Positions 7,876-16,138 of a stretch of 60,701 nucleotides of DNA are shown piece after piece. The DNA is from Sinorhizobium americanum (GTDB lineage Bacteria > Pseudomonadota > Alphaproteobacteria > Rhizobiales > Rhizobiaceae): assembly GCF_001651855.1 (NCBI RefSeq), contig NZ_LNQC01000071.1, positions 1-60,701 of the forward strand, given 5' to 3'. The notes under the pieces were generated by a model that was not told the origin of the DNA, did not search any database, and worked only from the letters and a program-made list of their open reading frames with translations. How positions within the stretch are numbered: the stretch's first letter is position 1; every line of letters begins with the position of its first letter. Both the position numbers and the translations under genes were made by a program.

Positions 7876-10504
7876 TGATGATCCCCCTTATTTCGGAGCG
7901 GCACGAGCCGCAATTGGTGCCGGCGCTGGTCTTCTCGCCGACGGCTTCGACGCTGTGACAGCCTTCGCGGATCGCCGTGGTGATCTGGTTGACGCCGACG
8001 CTGAAGCAGGAACAGACGGTTGCGCCGGGGTCGGGCTTGTCGGCGCCGGGGCGGCCGGCGGCCATGGCGAAGCGCTTGCTGAGATTGGCGTGTGAAACGC
8101 CAAGCTGCGAAACCGCCCAGTTCCGCGCCACGGCAACCGGCCGGGGCGAGAGGAAGAGCGCGGCAAGCAGCCTGTCGCCGTCGAAGAAGGCGAGGCGAAG
8201 CTCACCGGAGGTCCGGTCCGTATAGCCGATCGGGTCGATATCGGGGGAAATGGAGAAGGCCTGCCGGCACCAGTCGATCCAATCGGCGTGCGTGTCGGTG
8301 AAGGCGAGTTCCATACGCCATCCACCGTCGGCCTTGGCGATCGCCCAGTAGGCGGCTTCGAACTGCTCCGGCTTTTCGGCCGAAACGGCGAAGCCGTAGG
8401 CTTTTGCGGCGAAACGCTTCGCCCGAACAGCGACGTTCTTCGAGGCAGGTTGGCCCGAGACCGGGTCGGTGACCGGCGGGACCAGAGCGTCGATCCGCGC
8501 CTTCGAGGCGAACTGATCGTTCCAGTGCATCGGCACGAAGAGATTGCCTTCGGCCTGCCGTTCGGTGACGAGCGCCCGCACGATCGCCGTGCCATGCGGG
8601 CTTTCGAGCATGACGAGGTCGGCGACGGAGACGCCGGCCTTCTGCGCGTCGCGCGGATGGATTTCGACGAAGGGCTCGGCGAGATGGCTCGATAGCCGGG
8701 CGCTCTTGCCGGTGCGGGTCATCGTGTGCCAGTGGTCGCGAACCCGCCCGGTATTGAGGGTCAAAGGGAAGGCCTCGTTGGCGCGACGTGCCTGCGGCGA
8801 CTGAACGGCGATGAAGCGGGCGCGGCCGTCCGGATGATAGAAGCCGCCCTTGGCGAAGAAGCGCTTGACCTGAGGCGCGGTCCCTTTCGGCTGCGGCCAT
8901 TGAAAGGGCGCGAGACCGTTGTAATCCGCCGGTTCGATCTCCGCATGGGCGCTGATGTCGAAATCGCGGCGCCCGTCGTTCTCGAAGCCTGAAAGCGCGG
9001 CGTGCTCGGCAAAGATCTCGGACTGCGACGAATGGCTGAAGGCCTCCGCAAAGCCCATCCGGCGCGCGACCTCGGCGAGCTGCCACCAGTCGGCGCGCGC
9101 TTCGCCCGGTGCTGGGAGAAAGGCGCGCTGGCGCGAGATGCGCCGCTCGGAATTGGTCACCGTGCCGTCCTTTTCGCCCCAGCCAAGCGAGGGGAGAGCC
9201 ACATGGGCGTGGCGGGCCGTATCGGTCTGGCGCTGCATATCCGAGACGACGACGAAGGGACAGGCTTTGATCGCCGCCTCGACGGCGTCGGCGTCGGGCA
9301 TGGAGACGACCGGATTCGTCGCCATGATCCACAGCGCCTTGATGCGGCCGTCGGCGACGGCGCGGAACATGTCCACCGCCTTGAGGCCCTGCTTTGCGGC
9401 GATGCTCGGCGCTCCCCAGAAGCGGCGCACCAGATCGCGGTCGACGAGCTTGTCGATATCTAAATGGGCGGCAAGCATGTTCGCCAGCCCGCCGACTTCG
9501 CGGCCGCCCATGGCGTTCGGCTGGCCGGTCAGCGAGAAGGGGCCCATGCCCGGCCGGCCGATGCGACCGGTCGCGAGATGGCAGTTGAGGATGGCGTTCA
9601 CCTTGTCGGTGCCGGCGGAGGACTGGTTGACCCCCTGGCTATAGCAGGTCACGACCTTCTCCGTCGTTTCGAAAAGCCGGAAAAAGTCGCGCAGCTGCTT
9701 TGGCGCGAGGCCCGTGGCCTCCGACAGCGCAGGTATGTCGAGCGCCGAGGCGGCTTGAAGGGCCTCGGCGAAGCCTTGCGTGTGGGCGGACACATAGTCT
9801 AGGTCGATGGCGCCGCTTTCTGACAGATGGGCAAGCAGGCCGTTGAAGAGCGCCGTGTCGCTGTCTGGCGCGATTGCCAAATGCACGTCGGCGATCTCAG
9901 CCGTCATCGTCCGACGCGGGTCGATGACGACGACCTTCATGTCCGGGCGGTTGGCCTTCGCCGATGCGAGGCGCTGGTAGAGAACCGGATGGCACCAGGC
10001 CATGTTGGAGCCGGTCAGGATGACGAGGTCGGCGAGTTCCAGATCCTCGTAGGTGCCCGGCACCGTATCGGAGCCGAAGGCGCGCCGGTGACCGGCGACC
10101 GAGGAGGACATACAGAGGCGCGAGTTGGTGTCGATATTGGCCGAGCCGATGAAGCCCTTCATCAGCTTGTTTGCGAGATAATAGTCCTCGGTCAGCAATT
10201 GCCCCGACACATAGAAGGCAACCGAATCCGGCCCATGCTCGGCGATGCTTTGCGAAAATTTTTCAGCGACGAGGTCAAGCGCTTCGTCCCAGCTTGTGCG
10301 GCGCCCGCCGATTTCCGGATGCAGGAGGCGACCGTCGAGATCGAGAGTCTCGGCGAGCGCCGAGCCCTTCGAGCAGAGCCGCCCGAAATTGGCCGGATGC
10401 TCGGGATCGCCCTTGACGCTGACCGCACCGTCATCCCCCACGCGGGCGATGACGCCGCAGCCGACGCCGCAATAGGGACAGGTGGTCTTGACCTCGTGCG
10501 CCAT
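7847..10504 (-). CDS. narB: Assimilatory nitrate reductase, molybdenum catalytic subunit
   Basis: This cytoplasmic enzyme reduces nitrate to nitrite. The ATG at 10504 was chosen because it opens directly onto the [4Fe-4S] motif and lies 2 nt after the nirD stop. The 885-aa protein has C9, C12, C16 and C44 as the iron-sulfur ligands. The bis-MGD molybdopterin domains follow, with the predicted Mo-ligand Cys in LCMSSSVAG. A molybdopterin dinucleotide-binding domain begins near LNTGRVRDHWHT. A C-terminal BFD-type [2Fe-2S] domain carries CSC and NCGSC. That C-terminal cluster is typical of NasA/NarB proteins that take electrons from NADH-linked partners. It is in operon with nirB, nirD and cysG. 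Confidence 0.95.
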   Translation of the reverse strand: MAHEVKTTCPYCGVGCGVIARVGDDGAVSVKGDPEHPANFGRLCSKGSALAETLDLDGRLLHPEIGGRRTSWDEALDLVAEKFSQSIAEHGPDSVAFYVSGQLLTEDYYLANKLMKGFIGSANIDTNSRLCMSSSVAGHRRAFGSDTVPGTYEDLELADLVILTGSNMAWCHPVLYQRLASAKANRPDMKVVVIDPRRTMTAEIADVHLAIAPDSDTALFNGLLAHLSESGAIDLDYVSAHTQGFAEALQAASALDIPALSEATGLAPKQLRDFFRLFETTEKVVTCYSQGVNQSSAGTDKVNAILNCHLATGRIGRPGMGPFSLTGQPNAMGGREVGGLANMLAAHLDIDKLVDRDLVRRFWGAPSIAAKQGLKAVDMFRAVADGRIKALWIMATNPVVSMPDADAVEAAIKACPFVVVSDMQRQTDTARHAHVALPSLGWGEKDGTVTNSERRISRQRAFLPAPGEARADWWQLAEVARRMGFAEAFSHSSQSEIFAEHAALSGFENDGRRDFDISAHAEIEPADYNGLAPFQWPQPKGTAPQVKRFFAKGGFYHPDGRARFIAVQSPQARRANEAFPLTLNTGRVRDHWHTMTRTGKSARLSSHLAEPFVEIHPRDAQKAGVSVADLVMLESPHGTAIVRALVTERQAEGNLFVPMHWNDQFASKARIDALVPPVTDPVSGQPASKNVAVRAKRFAAKAYGFAVSAEKPEQFEAAYWAIAKADGGWRMELAFTDTHADWIDWCRQAFSISPDIDPIGYTDRTSGELRLAFFDGDRLLAALFLSPRPVAVARNWAVSQLGVSHANLSKRFAMAAGRPGADKPDPGATVCSCFSVGVNQITTAIREGCHSVEAVGEKTSAGTNCGSCRSEIRGIINACLAAAAE

Positions 10505-10506
10505 GT

Positions 10507-10839
10507 CTACTCCGCGGCAGCCAGCGTGAGGTTTTCGAGCGCGATGGAGAGCGCGCCATTGTCGTTTCTGACCGGGATGGTGCGCACCGCGCCTTCGTCG
10601 GCGCCGAGCGCCTTGCCAGTCTCGAGCGAGATCACCCAATTGTGCAGCGGGCAGGTGACCGCATTGCCATGGACGATCCCCTGGCTGAGCGGCCCACCCT
10701 TGTGCGGGCAGTGATCCTCGATTGCAAAGACCTTGTTCTCGGCGGTCCGGAAGACGGCGATCTTGCCGATCGGCGTCTTGACGCAACGGGCGCCGCGAAG
10801 CGGAATGTCGCTGATGTCGCCAATAGCTATCCAGTTCAT
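10507..10839 (-). CDS. nirD: Assimilatory nitrite reductase small subunit, Rieske type
   Basis: The 110-aa NirD is the small subunit of NADH-dependent assimilatory nitrite reductase. The start at 10839 is preferred because the GAGGTG site has correct spacing to it; the ATG six bases earlier is too close. A full Rieske pattern is present, with CPH and CPLH separated by 17 residues, so a [2Fe-2S] cluster is expected, unlike the cluster-free enterobacterial NirD. It lies 10 bp after the nirB stop and 2 bp before narB. Confidence 0.93.
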   Translation of the reverse strand: MNWIAIGDISDIPLRGARCVKTPIGKIAVFRTAENKVFAIEDHCPHKGGPLSQGIVHGNAVTCPLHNWVISLETGKALGADEGAVRTIPVRNDNGALSIALENLTLAAAE

Positions 10840-10849
10840 TGTCATCACC

Positions 10850-13312
10850 TCATTCCGCTGCCTGGTTGAACCCGACCGTCGCCATCGGCCGGAACTCGTG
10901 CTTGTCCTTGCCGGAGACGCGCTCCGACCAGGGATCGACCTGGGCAAATTTCTGGCTGAAGACGAAGCGGTCGTAAAAGCCCTTGCGCTTCTCCGCATCG
11001 TCCATGATCTGCCGGCGGATTTCGTCGAGGCCAATGCGCTTCGCCCATTTGTAGATGCGCTCCAGGTAACGGGCCTGTTCGCGATACATCTGCGTCAGCG
11101 CGACGATATGTTCGAGCGCCTCGTCCTCGGTCTTGACCAGCCCCAGCACTTCGGTGCCCTTGATGTCGAGGCCGGCGGCACCGGCGAAGTGGATCTCGAA
11201 GCCGGAGTCGACGCAGATGACGCCGATGTCCTTGCAGGTCGCCTCGGCGCAATTGCGCGGGCAGCCAGAGACGGCCATCTTGAGCTTGGCCGGTGTCCAC
11301 GAGCCCCACATGAACTTCTCGATGCGAATGCCGAGGCCGGTCGAATCCTGGGTGCCGAAGCGACACCATTGCGAGCCGACGCAGGTTTTCACGGTTCTGA
11401 GGCCTTTTGCATAGGCCTGGCCGGAGACGAAGCCGGCCTTGCCGAGATCGGCCCAGACGGAGGGCAGGTCTTCCTTCTCGATGCCGAGCAGGTCGATGCG
11501 CTGGCCGCCGGTGACCTTGACCAGCGGCACGTTGAACTTGTCGACCACATCGGCGATGGCGCGCAATTCCTGCGAATTGGTGACGCCGCCCCACATGCGT
11601 GGCACCACCGAATAGGTGCCGTCCTTCTGGATGTTGGCGTGGACGCGCTCGTTGATGAAGCGTGACTGGTAATCGTCGGCATAGTCGTCCGGCCAGTCGC
11701 AGACGAGGTAGTAGTTAAGGGCCGGGCGACATTTGGCGCAGCCGCAGGAGGTCTTCCACTCGAGCTCCTGCATGACGGCCGGAATGGTCTTCAGCCCCTT
11801 CGCCTTGATCAGGCGGCGCACGTCGTCATGGCCGAGCTCGGTGCAGTTGCACATCGGCTGCACGGCGGCCGGGTTGTAGCTCTCGCCAAGCGTGAGGGAC
11901 ATGATCTGCTCGACCAGTCCCGTACAGGAGCCGCAGGAGGCGGATGCCTTGGTGTGGGCGCGCACCTCGTCGAGAGAGGTCAGGCCCTTGGACGTGATCG
12001 TCGTGACGATCTTGCCCTTGCACACGCCGTTGCAGCCGCAGATTTCCGCATCATCCGGCAAGGCTGCAACGGCCGCCGTAGGGTCCAGCGGGGACCCTCC
12101 CTGATAGGCCTGGCCGAAGATCAGGGTGTCGCGCATTTCGGAGATCTCGGTACCGCGTTTCAACAGGTCGTTGAACCAGGCGCCGTCCGCGGTGTCGCCG
12201 TAGAGCACCGTACCGATAATGCGGTTCTCCTTGAGCACCAGCCGCTTGTAGATGCCGGCGGTGGCATCACGCAGCACGATCTCCTCGCGGTCATCGCCAT
12301 CGGCGAAGTCCCCGACGGAATAGAGGTTGATGCCGGTCACCTTCAGCTTGGTCGGCGTGTCCGAGTGGACGAAGGCGGCCTTGCGGTCTCCGGCAAGGTG
12401 GGAGGCGGCAACCCGGGCCATCTCGTAGAGCGGCGCCACGAGGCCGTAGACCATGCCCCCGACCTCGGCGCATTCGCCGAGCGCCATGATGTCCCCGTCG
12501 GAGGTCTGCATGCCTGCATCGACGACGATGCCGCGGTTGACGGCAAGCCCGGCCTCCTTGGCGAGGCCGGCACTCGGCCGGATGCCGACCGCCATCACGA
12601 CCAGCGTCGCCGGGATGATCCGGCCGTCCTCGAGCTCGATCCCTTCGACCCTGGTTTCGCCGAGGATCCTTTTGGTGTTCGCCTTGGTCAGGACCTTGAT
12701 GCCGCGTTCTTCGACCGCCTTCTGCAAAAGATAGCCGGCGGCCGGGTCGAGCTGGCGCTCCATCAGCGTCGGCATGACGTGGAGGACGGTGACCTCCATG
12801 CCGCGTGACTTGAGGCCGGCGGCCGCTTCGAGGCCGAGCAAGCCGCCGCCGATGACGACGGCCTTCTCGCGCGACTGCGCGGCGAGCAGCATCGCCTGCA
12901 CGTCATCGAGGTCGCGATAGGTGATGACGCCTTGCAGGTCTTTCCCCGGCACCGGAATGATGAAGGGCACCGAACCGGTGGCGATCACCAGCTTGTCGTA
13001 GCTTTCGGTGACGCCGTGGTCCGACGTCACGGTCTTGGCGGCGCGGTCGATCGCGACGATCTTGTGGCCCTTGTAAAGGGTGATGCCGTGCTTGATGTAC
13101 CATCCGTCGCCGTGGATGATGATCTCTTCGTAGTCCTTCTCGCCCGACAGGACCGGCGAGAGCATGATGCGGTCGTAATTGACGCGCGGCTCGGCGTTGA
13201 AGATCGTCACTTGGTAGCGCCCGGGCGCCTTTTCGAAGAGCTCTTCCAGCATCCGGCCCGGCGCCATGCCGTTGCCGATGATGACGAGTTTTTCAAGGGT
13301 GCTTTCAGCCAT
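10850..13312 (-). CDS. nirB: NADH-dependent assimilatory nitrite reductase, large subunit
   Basis: The 820-aa protein reduces nitrite to ammonium in the cytoplasm. Domains in order are a FAD/NAD(P)H oxidoreductase part (IIGNGMAPGRM near the start, VVIGGGLLGLEAA for the second nucleotide site), a BFD-like [2Fe-2S] domain (CGCNGVCKG and CGSC), and a sulfite/nitrite reductase ferredoxin-like part. The siroheme-[4Fe-4S] ligands follow as TCVGSQWC and GCPRNC. The length is typical. The start lies 7 bp after the stop of a small upstream gene, with GGAG as the ribosome binding site. Regulation is expected through the sigma-54 promoter and NasT-responsive leader upstream. Confidence 0.96.
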   Translation of the reverse strand: MAESTLEKLVIIGNGMAPGRMLEELFEKAPGRYQVTIFNAEPRVNYDRIMLSPVLSGEKDYEEIIIHGDGWYIKHGITLYKGHKIVAIDRAAKTVTSDHGVTESYDKLVIATGSVPFIIPVPGKDLQGVITYRDLDDVQAMLLAAQSREKAVVIGGGLLGLEAAAGLKSRGMEVTVLHVMPTLMERQLDPAAGYLLQKAVEERGIKVLTKANTKRILGETRVEGIELEDGRIIPATLVVMAVGIRPSAGLAKEAGLAVNRGIVVDAGMQTSDGDIMALGECAEVGGMVYGLVAPLYEMARVAASHLAGDRKAAFVHSDTPTKLKVTGINLYSVGDFADGDDREEIVLRDATAGIYKRLVLKENRIIGTVLYGDTADGAWFNDLLKRGTEISEMRDTLIFGQAYQGGSPLDPTAAVAALPDDAEICGCNGVCKGKIVTTITSKGLTSLDEVRAHTKASASCGSCTGLVEQIMSLTLGESYNPAAVQPMCNCTELGHDDVRRLIKAKGLKTIPAVMQELEWKTSCGCAKCRPALNYYLVCDWPDDYADDYQSRFINERVHANIQKDGTYSVVPRMWGGVTNSQELRAIADVVDKFNVPLVKVTGGQRIDLLGIEKEDLPSVWADLGKAGFVSGQAYAKGLRTVKTCVGSQWCRFGTQDSTGLGIRIEKFMWGSWTPAKLKMAVSGCPRNCAEATCKDIGVICVDSGFEIHFAGAAGLDIKGTEVLGLVKTEDEALEHIVALTQMYREQARYLERIYKWAKRIGLDEIRRQIMDDAEKRKGFYDRFVFSQKFAQVDPWSERVSGKDKHEFRPMATVGFNQAAE

Positions 13313-13319
13313 TGGGTAA

Positions 13320-13514
13320 TTACTCCGCAGCTTCGACGAAGTGGTGGCGCTCGGCGAGAGAGAGCACGGCTTCGCGACAGTTCAGGTGGGTTCGATCGAG
13401 GATCGGATGGATGGCCAAGACCCGGTCCCGCAGATAGGCGCCCTTTGACGCGCCCGTCGCGCCTGTCTTCAGGGGACTGCGGCGGAGTGGCCCGCCCATC
13501 GAGGTCCTGGTCAT
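13320..13514 (-). CDS. Uncharacterised 64-aa protein, first gene of the nir operon
   Basis: I do not recognise this protein. The ATG at 13514 follows GAGGAAA at 9-nt spacing; a GTG two codons earlier is the alternative. The N-terminal third is basic and rich in Ser, Gly and Thr, and the C-terminal half looks helical (VLAIHPILDRTH, REAVLSLAERHH), ending in acidic AAE. It ends 7 bp before nirB, and no other start lies between the leader and nirB, so it should be translated first from the same mRNA. It could be a small accessory or sensory protein for nitrite reduction, or a translated leader that couples nirB translation. Confidence 0.55.
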   Translation of the reverse strand: MTRTSMGGPLRRSPLKTGATGASKGAYLRDRVLAIHPILDRTHLNCREAVLSLAERHHFVEAAE

Positions 13515-13538
13515 GTGCACGTTTCCTCAAATTTGCTG

Positions 13539-13680
13539 GCCGGTCCGGGACCGGCACAAAAAAACGCCGCTTGGACATTTGCGCACCGGGACCTGGGATG
13601 GACCCCCTTGGAGGCAAAGCCTTGCGACGTCGCTGTCTTTGACGGGCGCTGGCGGCGTCCGAACTCGCTTTCAATCGCCG
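13539..13680 (-). promoter_or_regulatory. Structured leader of the nir operon, candidate NasT antitermination target
   Basis: Read on the minus strand, a run of seven T (13564-13558) directly follows GCGGCGT, which can pair with ACGCCGC at 13658-13652. That same ACGCCGC arm can alternatively pair with CGGCG at 13680-13676, so two mutually exclusive structures are possible. A local hairpin (CAAAG/CTTTG at 13641-13637 and 13619-13615, enclosing the palindrome GCGACGTCGC) lies between the arms. After the T tract is a perfect 7-bp hairpin (13555-13539). This looks like a terminator-type attenuator, which is what an ANTAR protein such as NasT would act on. The classical pair of ANTAR hexaloops was not clearly identified. 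Confidence 0.5.
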
Positions 13681-13702
13681 TTGATCGAAGCAATTTCAGA
13701 AA

Positions 13703-13718
13703 AGCAAGCGTCGTGCCA
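13703..13718 (-). promoter_or_regulatory. Sigma-54 promoter of the nir operon
   Basis: TGGCACGACGCTTGCT on the minus strand is a near-perfect -24/-12 element (TGGCAC-N5-TTGC). Transcription should begin near 13692, about 180 nt upstream of the first start codon. It implies an RpoN-dependent activator, most likely NtrC responding to nitrogen limitation. No convincing NtrC dyad was recognised upstream. Confidence 0.85.
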
Positions 13719-13746
13719 GTTTCGGGATTATTCTCTTAGCCGATTG

Positions 13747-13783
13747 AATTACCTAAGTAATTTAGAACTCGGGCAGGCCTGCC
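13747..13783. promoter_or_regulatory. Two dyads upstream of the sigma-54 promoter
   Basis: AATTAC-CTAA-GTAATT (13747-13762) and the perfect palindrome GGCAGGCCTGCC (13772-13783) lie 29 and 54 bp upstream of the -24 element, where activator sites are expected. They may bind NtrC, IHF or another regulator. Around them, 13784-13873 contains no gene and nothing else that I recognise. Confidence 0.35.
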
Positions 13784-13873
13784 TAATAAATGAACACGAC
13801 CACTGCTGATTAATTTTTGTGCGATGCGGCGTTCGGGGGAGATCTCTGCCGCTGAAACGAGCAGCGATGTCGC

Positions 13874-15178
13874 TCAGATGTCGTCGAGCGATGCGCGGGG
13901 AAGCCCCGCCGCCTTCACCGGGAAGGCCGAGATATATTCCCCGATGCGTTTGGGGTCGAAGACGTGTCCGTCCATGAAGCCGTCGCCGGGCATTGCGCCT
14001 TCGAGGACGAGATCGGCCTCCGCCGGCGGGGCCGCTTGTCCGAGCGCGCGGCGGTAGAGATCCGGTCGGTAGGCGGAAACGCTCGCCTCAAGCCCTTCGG
14101 CGCACATGGGTGTCTGTCCCCAGCGGACCATCTGGCTGTAGATCCAGAGCGCCTGGCTCGGGCGGGGAAAATTGGCCGAGCCGGCGTGGAAGACGAAATA
14201 GTCGTCGACCACACGCTGGTTGCCTTCGGGGTCGATGGTGAATTGGCCGGCCAGCACCCGGCGCAGGATATCGACGGGGGCTGCGACGTAGCGCTGCTCG
14301 GAAAGGACCTCTGCGAGTGCCGCGCGGTTTTCCGCCGCGTCGCACCAGCGGGCGGCGCCATCGAGGGCGACGAGCAGTCTCGATACGGTCTCGGGATTGG
14401 CATCCGCCCAGTCGGGCCGCATGCCGATCACCTTTTCCGGCGCCGAAGGCCAGATGTCCTGCTTGGTCGCAACGATGCGGCCGACGCCGCGCTCCGAGGC
14501 GACCATGTTCCAAGGCGCGCCGACGCAAAAGCCGTCGATCGCCCCGGCCGCGAGCGCGTCGGACGTCATTGGCGGCGGGACGACGACGAGCTTGACGTCG
14601 CGGTCCGGATCGATGCCGCCGGCGGCAAGCCAGTAGCGGAACTCGTAATTGTGCGAGGAAAACGGGTAGGTGACGCCAAGCGTCAGCGGCGGCCTGCTGA
14701 CGGCCCGGTCGCGACGGATCACCGCCGCCAGCGCTTGCGCATTCGCCAGGGCGTTGTCGCTCGCGTCGAGCTCGCCCTCCCGCTGCATCTCGGCATAGAG
14801 CCGCGTCGACAGGGTGATCGCATTGCCGCCGCGCCCGAGCGAGAAGGGCGTGATTGTCGGCGACGGGTTGGAGCCGAGGCCGAGCATCGCCGCGACCGGC
14901 ATGGGGGACAGCATGTGCGCGACGTCGAACTGGCGGAAGGCCAGCCGGTCGCGCACATTCGCCCAGGAGACATCCTTCACCAGATCGAGGGTGATGCCTT
15001 GCTTTTGCGCAAAGCCGAATTCGGCTGCGGCGATCAGCACGGCCGCATCGACGAGTGGAAGGAAGCCGGCCCGCACGGTGCGCGACCCTTCGGCTCCCAC
15101 GATGGAGGGAGCGGGCAGGGCCTCGCCGGCGGCGAGCTTGCTCGCCTTGGACTCATCGATATTCGTCAATGCGTTCAC
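13874..15178 (-). CDS. nasS: Cytoplasmic nitrate/nitrite sensor NasS (NrtA/CmpA family)
   Basis: The 434-aa protein is homologous to the nitrate-binding NrtA/CmpA proteins (RAGFLPLVDAAVLIAA near the start, SWANVRDRLAFRQFDVAHML, SSHNYEFRYWLAAGGIDPD) but has no signal peptide or lipobox, so it stays in the cytoplasm. This fits NasS, which binds NasT when nitrate is absent and releases it when nitrate or nitrite binds. No nrtB/nrtC transporter genes are adjacent, which also argues for a sensor. It lies 46 bp downstream of nasT in the same direction and upstream of the nir operon. Confidence 0.88.
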   Translation of the reverse strand: MNALTNIDESKASKLAAGEALPAPSIVGAEGSRTVRAGFLPLVDAAVLIAAAEFGFAQKQGITLDLVKDVSWANVRDRLAFRQFDVAHMLSPMPVAAMLGLGSNPSPTITPFSLGRGGNAITLSTRLYAEMQREGELDASDNALANAQALAAVIRRDRAVSRPPLTLGVTYPFSSHNYEFRYWLAAGGIDPDRDVKLVVVPPPMTSDALAAGAIDGFCVGAPWNMVASERGVGRIVATKQDIWPSAPEKVIGMRPDWADANPETVSRLLVALDGAARWCDAAENRAALAEVLSEQRYVAAPVDILRRVLAGQFTIDPEGNQRVVDDYFVFHAGSANFPRPSQALWIYSQMVRWGQTPMCAEGLEASVSAYRPDLYRRALGQAAPPAEADLVLEGAMPGDGFMDGHVFDPKRIGEYISAFPVKAAGLPRASLDDI

Positions 15179-15224
15179 TCCGGTCTCTCCCGACGCGCTG
15201 CTCGATGCGCGCGGCGTCCGTCCC

Positions 15225-15815
15225 TCATCGGATCAGCAATCCGGCGGCGGTCACCACACTTTGCGCGATTTCCGAGATCTTCTTCTTCTCGTTCATCGCG
15301 GTCTGACGAAGCAGCGTGAAGGCCTCCTCCTCGGAAAGGCCCCGCATTTTCATGAGAATGCCCTTGGCGCGCTCGACGAGCTTGCGCTCCTCGAGCGCCG
15401 ATTTCGCGTCTGCAAGCTCACGCTGCAGCCGGCTGAAGGCGTTGAAGCGACTGACGGCCATGTCGAGGATCGGCTTGACGCGCTCCTTTCTCAACCCGTC
15501 AATGACGTAGGCCGAGACGCCGGCTTCGACCGCCGCCTCGATCGAGGCCGTATCGGAGCGATCGACGAACATGGCGATCGGCCGGCCGACGGTGCGCGTC
15601 AGTTGGAAGAGGTGTTCCATCATGTCCCGGTTGGGGTTCTCGATATCGATGACGATCACATCGGGCTGAAGCGTCTCGATGATCCGTGCCACCCCATGGA
15701 CTTCATGGATGACCGTAACATTGCCGTGGCCCGCTTCGCGCAGACCTTCCTCGATGATCGAGGCGCGAATGGCGTTCTCGTCAATGACTAGGATGGTCAG
15801 GTCTCGATGCGACAT
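15225..15815 (-). CDS. nasT: ANTAR-domain response regulator NasT, transcription antiterminator
   Basis: The 196-aa protein has an N-terminal receiver-like domain (VIDENAI; predicted phospho-acceptor-equivalent D57 in DVIVIDIE) and a C-terminal ANTAR RNA-binding domain (about 125-190) with the AKGILMKMRGLSEEEAF motif. NasT binds leader RNA hairpins of nitrate assimilation operons and prevents termination when freed from NasS. It pairs with nasS and with the attenuator-like leader before nirB. A perfect 16-bp palindrome covers its translation start region, and no Shine-Dalgarno sequence is obvious. Confidence 0.92.
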   Translation of the reverse strand: MSHRDLTILVIDENAIRASIIEEGLREAGHGNVTVIHEVHGVARIIETLQPDVIVIDIENPNRDMMEHLFQLTRTVGRPIAMFVDRSDTASIEAAVEAGVSAYVIDGLRKERVKPILDMAVSRFNAFSRLQRELADAKSALEERKLVERAKGILMKMRGLSEEEAFTLLRQTAMNEKKKISEIAQSVVTAAGLLIR

Positions 15816-15816
15816 G

Positions 15817-15832
15817 CTGCATCATGATGCAG
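15817..15832. promoter_or_regulatory. Perfect 16-bp palindrome at the nasT start
   Basis: CTGCATCATGATGCAG is a perfect palindrome ending 2 bp before the nasT start codon. As DNA it could be an operator. As RNA it could fold over the region where a ribosome binding site is expected. It contains an out-of-frame ATG pair. Confidence 0.45.
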
Positions 15833-15857
15833 TGCAACAAGTTTCGCAATATCTTTC

Positions 15858-15902
15858 TGCCTAAATAATTTGCTGATTGGGCAAATGAGCAAATTTTAGG
15901 CA
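15858..15902. promoter_or_regulatory. Large inverted repeat upstream of nasT
   Basis: TGCCTAAATAATTTGCT (15858-15874) and AGCAAATTTTAGGCA (15888-15902) form an inverted repeat with 13 bp between the arms and a 2-nt difference in arm length. The AT-rich block stands out from its GC-rich surroundings and probably contains the nasTS promoter and operator. From 15903 to 16108 I see no convincing gene. Confidence 0.45.
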
Positions 15903-16108
15903 AAATGCCCCATGAAGCACATCGCGCTGCGCAAAAAATGGGCTGGAATTTCGATCATCGATGGCGAGCCAGCGCGCCGGGCAACCAGCGCGTTCGGGGT
16001 GTTTCAATTCCAAGCTTTGCTGAATCGCAAATCGGCGAGGACGGAACAGCCGCAAAGCCTGCGGCCCCCAAATTGGAACTTTCGCGGAGCCGGCCGGTTG
16101 TAAGTTGC

Positions 16109-16131
16109 AGCCGTCAGCAAAGCTGACGGCT
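16109..16131 (+). promoter_or_regulatory. Hairpin abutting the ribosome binding site of a small ORF
   Basis: AGCCGTCAGC and GCTGACGGCT form a perfect 10-bp stem with an AAA loop. The stem ends one base before the GAGGAG ribosome binding site of the 56-codon gene at 16139. It could control translation or mRNA stability. Confidence 0.5.
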
Positions 16132-16138
16132 GAGGAGC

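Noticed and set aside
15912..16103. 63-codon plus-strand frame upstream of the 56-aa membrane protein
   Set aside because: No ribosome binding site, no recognisable features, and an overlapping frame of similar length is equally open; not supported as a gene.
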